From positions 646,760-700,999 of the forward strand of contig NZ_JAPDFS010000002.1 of the NCBI RefSeq assembly GCF_027257195.1: a stretch of DNA of 54,240 bases, written 5' to 3'. Every line of letters starts with the position of its first letter. Within the stretch, counting starts at the first letter, position 1. The stretch is from Halorubrum sp. F4 (GTDB taxonomy: Archaea > Halobacteriota > Halobacteria > Halobacteriales > Haloferacaceae). Below, piece after piece: positions 32,608 to 39,411 of the stretch. Both the position numbers and the translations under genes were made by a program. The notes beneath the pieces were generated by a model, which saw only the letters and a list, made by a program, of their open reading frames with translations, searched no databases and was not told where the DNA came from.

Positions 32608-34077
32608 TTAGAACCGCCCCTTGAGTTCGACGTCGGTCCCGTAGTACCGGTACCAGCCGTAGGCCGCGACCATGACGGCGATCCCGATGCCGATCGAGGC
32701 CGGCTGCATGAACGCGATGAGCGCGAAGCTCGCGAACGCGCCGACGCCGGCGACCGCGAGCCCGGCCGGACAGCGGAACGACGGCGTGTACCAGTCGGGT
32801 CGCTCGCGCCGGAGACGGATCAGCGCGACGCAGATCAGCCCGTACATCACGAGATGGAGGAACGAGGCGACCTCCGCGAGCAGCTCCACCTGCCCGGTCG
32901 CGGCGAGGACGACGATCGGCCCGCCGGCGAGCCCCAGGGCGACGTGTGGCGTCCCGTATCGGAGGTTGATACGGCTCGCGGCCGCGGGAATGAGGTCGTC
33001 GCGGCTCACCGCGTACACGGCGCGCGAGGCGCTGAGGATCGACGCGTTCGCGCTCGAGAACGTCGCCAATAGGCCGGCGATCACGATGGCGATCGCTCCG
33101 GGAAACCCGATGAACTCACGCGCGACCTCGACCATGGCGGTCTCGCCGAACTCGCCGAGGCGGGCGCTGCCGAACGCGCTCGTCGCGACGAAGACCGTGA
33201 CGACGTAGAACACGCCGACGACGAGGACGGACGCGACCATGGCCAGCGGGAGGTTTCGCGAGGGGTCCTTGATGTCGCCGGCGACGGTCGCCACCTGTGC
33301 GAAGCCGAGATACGAGGTGAACACGAGCGCCGCCGTCTGGAGCACCGGCAACAGTCCGCCGGGCGGGAAGAAGCGTTCCGGCGTGCTCTCCGTCCCGAAC
33401 ACGCCGAGCGCGTCGAGGCTTCCGTAGCTCAGAAACAGCGTGAGGATGACGAGCAGGACCATCACGATCCCGTTCTGGAGCGACGCGGTGTTCTCGGTCC
33501 CGAAGAGGCTGAGCGCCGTGAGCCCCACCCCGAAGGCCACCCCCAGGGGGACCGCCGGATCCACCGGGAGCGCGATCCCCGCCTCCAGGAACACCTGCCC
33601 GGCGTAGCTCCCGAGTCCGACGAGGTAGAACGCGGACGCGAACACGAGCCCGAGCCAGAGCCCGAGACCGACGATCGCGCCGGGGGCGGTGCCGAGCCCC
33701 CGCGAGATGAAGAAGTAGCCGCCGCCGCTTCGCGGCATCGCCGTCGCGAGCTCGGAGGTCGGCAGGGCCACGAGCAGCGCGACGACGGCGCCGATGGCGA
33801 ACGACAGCGACGCGGCCGGGCCGGCGTTCTCGGCCGCGAGCCCGGGGAACACGAAGATCCCCGCGCCGATCATCGTCCCGATCCCGATCGCGAGCCCCCC
33901 GGTGAGTCCGATCGTCCGTTCGAGCTCCCCCTCGCCGGTGTCGGCGTCGACGACGTCGGCGAGCGCGTCCGGAACGTCGACCTCGGCCGCCGGACCGACG
34001 ATCCCCGGTCCGGAGGCGTCGGGGACGCCGGATCCGTTGGGATCGCCGGAGCCATCGGAACCGTTCGGAGCGTCCAT
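32608..34077 (-). CDS. APC-family amino acid permease
   Basis: A 489-residue transporter with twelve hydrophobic helices after a Gly/Asp/Pro-rich tail of about 50 residues. The first helix carries [16 protein letters not shown], the G-x-G-x-x-x-G-A-G-I-F motif where APC proteins bind the backbone of the amino acid. P-R-S-G-G-G-Y-F-F near 125 is the second hallmark. Cation-coupled amino acid uptake is likely; the specific substrate is unknown. ATG 34077 is chosen because the longer frame reads antisense through hisB. It forms an operon with the Usp gene and is divergent from hisB (105 bases). Confidence 0.88.
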   Translation of the reverse strand: MDAPNGSDGSGDPNGSGVPDASGPGIVGPAAEVDVPDALADVVDADTGEGELERTIGLTGGLAIGIGTMIGAGIFVFPGLAAENAGPAASLSFAIGAVVALLVALPTSELATAMPRSGGGYFFISRGLGTAPGAIVGLGLWLGLVFASAFYLVGLGSYAGQVFLEAGIALPVDPAVPLGVAFGVGLTALSLFGTENTASLQNGIVMVLLVILTLFLSYGSLDALGVFGTESTPERFFPPGGLLPVLQTAALVFTSYLGFAQVATVAGDIKDPSRNLPLAMVASVLVVGVFYVVTVFVATSAFGSARLGEFGETAMVEVAREFIGFPGAIAIVIAGLLATFSSANASILSASRAVYAVSRDDLIPAAASRINLRYGTPHVALGLAGGPIVVLAATGQVELLAEVASFLHLVMYGLICVALIRLRRERPDWYTPSFRCPAGLAVAGVGAFASFALIAFMQPASIGIGIAVMVAAYGWYRYYGTDVELKGRF

Positions 34078-34182
34078 GTCGCGAGGAACGACTCCCGCAC
34101 GGACCAAATAGCCACCGCCGGGTTCGCTCGCGAGCATCGTCCCACCCGCAACCGCCTTAAGATCCCCCGCCGACGGTCGGGT

Positions 34183-34779
34183 ATGAGCGAGCACGACCGG
34201 ACCGCGGCCGTCTCCCGCGAGACGGCGGAGACGACGATCGAGTTGACCCTCGCGATCGACGGCGACGGGGAGAGCGAGGTCGACACCGGGATCGGGTTTT
34301 ACGACCACATGCTCGAGTCATTCGCGAAACACGGCCTCTTCGACCTCACCGTCCGCTGTGACGGCGACACCCACATCGACGACCACCACACCGTCGAGGA
34401 CGTGGCGATCTGTCTCGGGGAGGCGTTCGAGGAGGCACTCGGCGACAAGCGCGGCATCCGGCGGTACGCCGACCGGCGGGTCCCGCTCGACGAGGCGGTC
34501 GCGAGCGTCGTCGTCGACGTGGCGGGACGGCCGTACTACGACTTCTCCGGCGAGTTCTCCCAGGAATCGATCGGCGGGTTCACGAGCGTCATGGCCGACC
34601 ATTTCGCACTCTCGCTCGCGCACAACGCCGGACTCACGCTCCACGCCGCGGTCGAGACGGGCGACAACGCCCACCACGAGGTCGAGGCGCTGTTCAAGGC
34701 GCTGGCGCGCTCGCTCGACGACGCGACGCGGATCGACGAGCGACGCAGCGACACGCCGAGCACGAAGGGGGAGCTGTAG
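34183..34779 (+). CDS. hisB: Imidazoleglycerol-phosphate dehydratase
   Basis: A 198-residue manganese enzyme that dehydrates IGP to imidazole-acetol phosphate (sixth histidine step). The di-metal site is supplied by F-Y-D-H-M-L near 40, [10 protein letters not shown] near 64-73 and N-A-H-H-E-V-E-A near 165-172. [11 protein letters not shown] lies between. It is the monofunctional archaeal and plant form without a phosphatase domain. A TATA-like CTTAAG at 34156-34161 lies 22-27 bases before the ATG. Not linked to hisA transcriptionally. Confidence 0.95.
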   Translation: MSEHDRTAAVSRETAETTIELTLAIDGDGESEVDTGIGFYDHMLESFAKHGLFDLTVRCDGDTHIDDHHTVEDVAICLGEAFEEALGDKRGIRRYADRRVPLDEAVASVVVDVAGRPYYDFSGEFSQESIGGFTSVMADHFALSLAHNAGLTLHAAVETGDNAHHEVEALFKALARSLDDATRIDERRSDTPSTKGEL

Positions 34780-34886
34780 GCGGTATCGCGCCCGCGAGGG
34801 GCCCAACCGCCGTACGCCATCGACTCCCACAAAGGCGAGTTTGACCCTCCGTGACAGCCATATCCCCTCGGGTCGGACCACGGAGT

Positions 34887-35246
34887 ATGGTCCGACTGTC
34901 CCCGTCCGACCTCCTCCGGACGTCCTCGACGACCGACGACAGCACCCGCTGGCGACTCGAGAGCGAGGACCTCCACGTCCGCAACCACGACCCCGAAACC
35001 GCACACGACGTCCGACTGACGATCCGCCGTGACGGCGAGTGCCGCCACCGCGCGGAGTACCACCTGCTTCCCGACCAGTCGGGGAGCTCGATGAACCTCC
35101 TCCAGCCCGGCGAATACGCCGTCACGGCCGCCGTCGACGACGGCCAGACGGAGACGGCCACGGTTCGCGTCTCCGACGACTCGGATCGGACGATCGTCGT
35201 CGAGGTCATCAACGGGTCGGTACGGATCTCCGAGGGGATCCACTAG
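34887..35246 (+). CDS. Conserved haloarchaeal protein, small beta-sandwich
   Basis: A 119-residue soluble protein. After a Ser/Thr-rich start the sequence is nearly all strand (L-H-V-R-N-H-D, H-D-V-R-L-T-I-R-R, E-Y-A-V-T-A-A-V-D-D-G-Q-T-E-T-A-T-V, R-T-I-V-V-E-V), like a single immunoglobulin or fibronectin-type unit. One Cys is present. No signal peptide. Function unknown. ATG 34887 gives a compact protein; a farther in-frame start adds 12 residues. Confidence 0.68.
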   Translation: MVRLSPSDLLRTSSTTDDSTRWRLESEDLHVRNHDPETAHDVRLTIRRDGECRHRAEYHLLPDQSGSSMNLLQPGEYAVTAAVDDGQTETATVRVSDDSDRTIVVEVINGSVRISEGIH

Positions 35247-35326
35247 GTCGGCCGACCGATCGATCTCGAGCCGACACCCTCCGACCGATCCCTTTTACCC
35301 GTGCGAGTCGTTCCCAGGCACGACCC

Positions 35327-36226
35327 ATGGATCTCCGCTGTGAGGGGTGTGCCGGTTGCTGTGTCGACTGGCGGCCGCTCGCGCCCGAGGCCGCCGGCTC
35401 CGACCGGGACGGCCGCCGGCCGCCGCTCGACGACGTCTACGGCCTCGCGCCGCTCACCCGCGACGAGGCGGTCGGCTTCCTCGACCGCGGGCTCGGCGAC
35501 GCCATGGCGCCCCGTCTCTTCGAGCCCGCGGAGGGGGACGACCGCGTCCGGATCGACGGGACCGACCTCGCGGCCGTCGACGGCCGACCGGTCTTCGTGG
35601 TCGGCCTCAGGAAGCCGCCGAAGCCGGTCGCGCCGATCGGCACCGACACGGTCCGCTGGCTCGACGCGTGCGTCTTCCTCGATCCGACCACCCTCCAGTG
35701 TCGGATCCACGGCGACGAGGCGTACCCGCGGACCTGCTCGACGTATCCCGGTCACAACCTCGCGCTCGACGCGGAGACCGAATGCGAGCGCGTCGAGGCC
35801 GCGGGCGGCGGCGAGCGCCTCCTCGACGGCGACCCGCCCGCGGACCTCCCCGCGCCGGCGTTCGGTCCGCAGGCGATGGGATCGACCGTCTTCGCGTACC
35901 CCGATCCGGACGACCTCGAGGGCGTGATCGCGCGGATCCGTGACGGCGAGACGACCGTCGGCGACCGTGCTCGGTTCGTCGGGGCGGCCGCCGGCTCGCG
36001 TCCCGGATCGCTCTCCGTGGACCGTGACCGCATGGGCGACGCACGTGCCCGAGCCCGCGAGGCCGACTCGTGGGCGGGAAACGCGATCCGCGGCTGGCAC
36101 GAGCGAGCGGGAGCCGACGGGAGGACCGTCGATCTCGACGACTCGGCTCGCGAGCGGCTGGTTCGAGAGCTGGAGGACGGCGCGGGCGCGCCGGGGACGC
36201 CGGGGTGGGACGGGGTCGACTCCTGA
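35327..36226 (+). CDS. YkgJ-type cysteine-cluster protein
   Basis: A 299-residue soluble protein. The N terminus M-D-L-R-C-E-G-C-A-G-C-C (C5, C8, C11, C12) plus L-D-A-C, L-Q-C-R-I-H and P-R-T-C-S-T-Y-P near 117-145 form the CxxCxxCC ... C ... C pattern of YkgJ/UPF0153 proteins, which bind zinc or an iron-sulfur cluster. The C-terminal half, with an R-x-R-x-R-E-A-D helix, is less conserved. A TATA-like TTTTAC at 35293-35298 lies about 31 bases before the ATG. The biochemical role is not established. Confidence 0.8.
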   Translation: MDLRCEGCAGCCVDWRPLAPEAAGSDRDGRRPPLDDVYGLAPLTRDEAVGFLDRGLGDAMAPRLFEPAEGDDRVRIDGTDLAAVDGRPVFVVGLRKPPKPVAPIGTDTVRWLDACVFLDPTTLQCRIHGDEAYPRTCSTYPGHNLALDAETECERVEAAGGGERLLDGDPPADLPAPAFGPQAMGSTVFAYPDPDDLEGVIARIRDGETTVGDRARFVGAAAGSRPGSLSVDRDRMGDARARAREADSWAGNAIRGWHERAGADGRTVDLDDSARERLVRELEDGAGAPGTPGWDGVDS

Positions 36227-36264
36227 CCCCGCGGGGGCGAGTCGGTCGAGTCTGCCGGATCGAG

Positions 36265-37353
36265 TCAGTTGGACCCGCCCGGCCGCCACATCCGCTGTTT
36301 CCCGTCGAGCCACGCGACGACGACCACGTGCGGGAGCGTCAGGGCCGCGATGGCGACGAGCGAGACGGCGAGGACGTCCCCCGGAGCGGCGACCCCCGAC
36401 GGGACGGCCAGTCCCACGCCCCCCACGACGAGGAACCCGCCGAGCGTGAGCGGCGCGGCGTCGCGGCCGAACCGGGAGAGCGCCCCGCGGACGTCCCCTT
36501 CGGCGAGACGCCTCGCGGACTCCTCATCGAGCAACGTCAGCCGCCCCACGTGCCGGAGCGAGTGCCAGGCGGCGAAGTAGACGCCGATGGCGAAGACGGG
36601 CGCGGCGAGCAGGAACCACGCCCACAACACGCCCGTCTCGCCGGCGTCGCGGAGCCACCCCCGTCGGTCCGCGCCGGCCCGTACCCGGCGGTAGCCGAGC
36701 GCCATCGACAGCAGCGTCGCGACCGCCATGACCACGCCGACCGCGAGCCGCGTCGACGGGCCGAAAAGCGAATCGAGGGCGGCGGTCACACCGGTCGTAC
36801 CGGCCCCACCGGTCGCATCGGCGGCGAACAGACCGATCATCCACTCGGCCACGAGCCGGTACTCTTCGGGATGGCTCACGAGCGGGACGCCCATCGGAAG
36901 CCCGCCGCGGACGAACAGGGTCAGCGCCCGCTCGCCGGGAGACTGGAGGTGGTCGACGCCGGCGAGGACGAGCGCGGCCACGTCACCCTGCCCCCAGTGG
37001 ATCCAGGTGAGTCCGACAAATCCGACGAACGCCGCGAGCGGCGCGACGAAGAACGCGGCGACGACCGCGCCGCCGAGGAGCGCGTACGCGATCGAGACGG
37101 TCGCCACCGACCGCCGCAGCGACGTCCGGCCCACCCCGACCGCACGCAGCGGAACCAGGTGATCGACCGCGCCGTGAGCCATTCCGACGACCAGCGTGCC
37201 GAGCGCGAACGTCGCGACGCCGACTTCGACCGGAAACAGAGGGGTAACGGCCCCCAAGGGGACCAGCGCTCCCATCGCGATCGCGGGATATCGTGCGAAC
37301 CAGCCGTCGACGATCGCGCGCGCGGCACGGTCGTCGCCTCCGGCGTCAGTCAT
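36265..37353 (-). CDS. blh: Brp/Blh family beta-carotene 15,15'-dioxygenase
   Basis: A 362-residue polytopic membrane oxygenase that cleaves beta-carotene to two retinals for rhodopsins. Conserved His residues thought to bind iron are in G-M-A-H-G-A-V-D-H near 62, W-I-H-W-G-Q-G-D near 113, V-S-H-P-E-E near 155 and A-A-W-H-S-L-R-H near 260. The helices alternate as in Halobacterium Brp. It begins inside the last codons of the lycopene cyclase gene (8-base overlap), so the two are coupled. No bacteriorhodopsin gene is present in this window. Confidence 0.9.
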   Translation of the reverse strand: MTDAGGDDRAARAIVDGWFARYPAIAMGALVPLGAVTPLFPVEVGVATFALGTLVVGMAHGAVDHLVPLRAVGVGRTSLRRSVATVSIAYALLGGAVVAAFFVAPLAAFVGFVGLTWIHWGQGDVAALVLAGVDHLQSPGERALTLFVRGGLPMGVPLVSHPEEYRLVAEWMIGLFAADATGGAGTTGVTAALDSLFGPSTRLAVGVVMAVATLLSMALGYRRVRAGADRRGWLRDAGETGVLWAWFLLAAPVFAIGVYFAAWHSLRHVGRLTLLDEESARRLAEGDVRGALSRFGRDAAPLTLGGFLVVGGVGLAVPSGVAAPGDVLAVSLVAIAALTLPHVVVVAWLDGKQRMWRPGGSN

Positions 37354-37708
37354 CGACGGGATCGAGCTCGACGTCCGGTTCGACCGCGGTCCCGTGTCGC
37401 TCGATCCCGGTGCCGTGTCGCCCGCTCGACGCGGACCACTGGGTCTCATGCCGATCGAACACCCGCTCGAGGAGGACGAGGCCGTTGACGGTCATGAGCC
37501 CGGCGGCGACGAAGAAGTACATCTCCTCGATCGGGAGACCGAGAACGGTCACGCCGGTGGTGAGATCCGCGGATGTTTGCCGGGTCCCCAGCCCGATCGC
37601 GATCCGGTCGACGACCCAGAGGTACGCCGCCGTACCGAGCGTCGCCGCGAGAGCGGGGAGGGTGAAGACGAGGTGGAACTGAAGATCGGTCGGAGTGGGG
37701 ATCACCAT
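37346..37708 (-). CDS. Lycopene cyclase domain protein, half length
   Basis: A 120-residue membrane protein with about three helices. The motif L-P-I-E-E-M-Y-F-F at 58-66 is the P-x-E-E active-site signature of CrtYc/CrtYd-type lycopene cyclases, preceded by D-R-I-A-I-G-L-G at 34-41. Full-length haloarchaeal CrtY (about 230-270 residues) contains two such domains. Here the N-terminal L-Q-F-H-L-V-F resembles the start of the full protein, yet it joins directly to the second domain. It may be an internal-deletion derivative or a single-domain cyclase working as a dimer. Upstream of blh and overlapping it. Confidence 0.78.
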   Translation of the reverse strand: MVIPTPTDLQFHLVFTLPALAATLGTAAYLWVVDRIAIGLGTRQTSADLTTGVTVLGLPIEEMYFFVAAGLMTVNGLVLLERVFDRHETQWSASSGRHGTGIERHGTAVEPDVELDPVDD

Positions 37709-37805
37709 ACCACCCGAACGGAACCGGCCATGTCGTGACGTTCGGGTCGGTCCTCATGAAAGATCGGTCCCGATCATCTCGATCGGATCCGTGATCGGCT
37801 GCCGT

Positions 37806-38453
37806 TCACTCCGATCCCGAGAGCACGCCGTGGGCCTCGAGCACCTTCCCGAGGCGGTACATCGAGGCGACCACCGCGTCACAGACCGGCCTGACCGCCG
37901 GCTTCGGGACGAACCCGACGGAGAGACCCGCGACCTCGAGCATCGGGAGGTCGTTCGCGCCGTCGCCGACCGCGACCGTCGACGCCATCGGAACGCCGAG
38001 ATCCGCGGCGAGCTCCGCCAACGCGTCGTCCTTGGTACCCTCGATCAGCGGCCCCTCCGCCTCGCCGGTGAGTTTTCCGTTCGCGATCGGCAGTCGGTTG
38101 GCGACGATCGTGTCGGCCTCGGCACCTTCGCGTTCGAGCGCGCGCTCGACCCCGCGCTCGAAGCCGCCGGTGAGCACCGCGACGTGGTGGCCGTCCGCCC
38201 GGAGCCGTTTCATCAGCCGCGCCGCGCCCGGCCGGAGCCGGACCGCGTCGAACGCCTCGTTCGCGGCCCCCTCGTCGAGGCCGCCGAGCAGCTCAGCGCG
38301 GCTGTAGAGGCTCTCCGCGTAGCTTATCTCGTCGTTCATCGCGCGTTCCGTGATCTCGGCGATCTCGTCGGCGACGCCCCCGCGCTCCGCGAGCAACACC
38401 GTCATCTCGGAGTCGGAGAGCGTGCCGTCGAAGTCGAACGCGATCAGGCTCAT
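37806..38453 (-). CDS. serB: Phosphoserine phosphatase-like HAD hydrolase
   Basis: A 215-residue HAD-superfamily enzyme. Motif I A-F-D-F-D-G-T-L-S (nucleophile D7, acid D9), motif II V-L-T-G-G-F near 95, motif III Lys in G-T-K-D-D-A-L near 140 and motif IV G-D-G-A-N-D-L-P-M-L near 163 are all present. Motif spacing and the helical cap with M-N-D-E-I-S-Y match SerB, the last step of serine synthesis. Other small phosphoesters cannot be excluded. Single gene, transcribed away from the downstream 62-residue protein. Confidence 0.88.
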   Translation of the reverse strand: MSLIAFDFDGTLSDSEMTVLLAERGGVADEIAEITERAMNDEISYAESLYSRAELLGGLDEGAANEAFDAVRLRPGAARLMKRLRADGHHVAVLTGGFERGVERALEREGAEADTIVANRLPIANGKLTGEAEGPLIEGTKDDALAELAADLGVPMASTVAVGDGANDLPMLEVAGLSVGFVPKPAVRPVCDAVVASMYRLGKVLEAHGVLSGSE

Positions 38454-38582
38454 GCCCGTCGTTGGTCCGGCAAGGGTCTTTAACCGCCTGATCGGTTGCC
38501 GTCTCCGACCGCGGCCACCCGCTTCGACGAGGTGTCCCGACGCTCCGGTGGGCTTTTGCCCGCTCCGGACGTCCTCGCCGAC

Positions 38583-38771
38583 ATGAACCGCGCCGAGATC
38601 GACGTCGACGACCTCCTGAAGATCGTTCTCGGGCTCGCGATCGTGTGGCTTCTCCTGGAGATCCTCGGGACGGTTTTGGATCTGACCTTCGCGCTGCTCG
38701 ACGCCCTGCCGACGCTGATCGTCCTCGTCATCGTCGTCCTGATCGTATTACGGCTCGCCGATCGGATCTAA
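38583..38771 (+). CDS. Small two-helix haloarchaeal membrane protein
   Basis: A 62-residue protein: M-N-R-A-E-I-D-V-D-D-L-L-K, then hydrophobic helices at about 14-32 and 38-57 rich in Leu, Ile and Val, and R-L-A-D-R-I at the end. Small proteins of this form are conserved in haloarchaea with unknown role. It ends 13 bases before the GTG of the 2H phosphoesterase, suggesting a shared transcript. Confidence 0.7.
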   Translation: MNRAEIDVDDLLKIVLGLAIVWLLLEILGTVLDLTFALLDALPTLIVLVIVVLIVLRLADRI

Positions 38772-38784
38772 TCGCGTCCGAGCC

Positions 38785-39321
38785 GTGTTCAGCCTCAACG
38801 TCCCGCTCCCGCCCCCTGTGGAGCGGCTCGCCGGCGATCTCCAGCCGAAACTCTCGGGGTACGATCGGGTTCGCGACCGACACACGCTCGTGTGTAAGCG
38901 GTTCGGCGTCTCGGCCGTGACCGCGGCCGACGACCCCCCGCCGCGCCCGGCGGCCCTCGACCGCATCCGCGACCGACTCCGGCCGCTCCTCGCGCCGGTC
39001 GACCCCTTCGCGGTCGCGGTCACCGGGGTCGGCGCGTTCGAGACGCCCGCGTCCGGATCCGATCCCGTCGTCTACCTCGCCGTCGAGAGCGACGCGCTCC
39101 TCCGGCTCCACCGTCGGCTGTGCGTCGAGTACGGCGCGATCGAGGGGATCGAGGGCGAGGCGTACGTCCCTCACGTCACGCTGGCGCGCGGCGGATCCCC
39201 GGCGGCCGCGAGCCGCCTCGTCGACGCCGGCGTCGAGTTCGACCCGATCCGGTGGCGGGTCCATGCGCTGGACCTGTACGACCCCAAGTTCCGCGAGGTC
39301 GCGGCGACGATCGAGCTGTGA
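38785..39321 (+). CDS. 2'-5' RNA ligase (2H phosphoesterase) superfamily protein
   Basis: A 178-residue protein with the two H-x-T/S catalytic motifs of the superfamily: R-H-T-L at 32-35 and P-H-V-T-L near 132. Each His-Thr pair would line the active site. F-S-L-N-V-P-L at the start and the V-G-A-F strand near 90 fit the fold. Members open or form 2'-5' or cyclic phosphate bonds in RNA and nucleotides; the substrate is unknown. GTG 38785 is the first possible start after the preceding gene. Confidence 0.75.
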   Translation: MFSLNVPLPPPVERLAGDLQPKLSGYDRVRDRHTLVCKRFGVSAVTAADDPPPRPAALDRIRDRLRPLLAPVDPFAVAVTGVGAFETPASGSDPVVYLAVESDALLRLHRRLCVEYGAIEGIEGEAYVPHVTLARGGSPAAASRLVDAGVEFDPIRWRVHALDLYDPKFREVAATIEL

Positions 39322-39411
39322 GGTGAGGGAGGGCGATGACGACGGCGTCGTTCCGACGACTGGAGCACGGACGGCGACGGGCTTAATCGGCCGAACGCCC
39401 AACGTTCGGTG

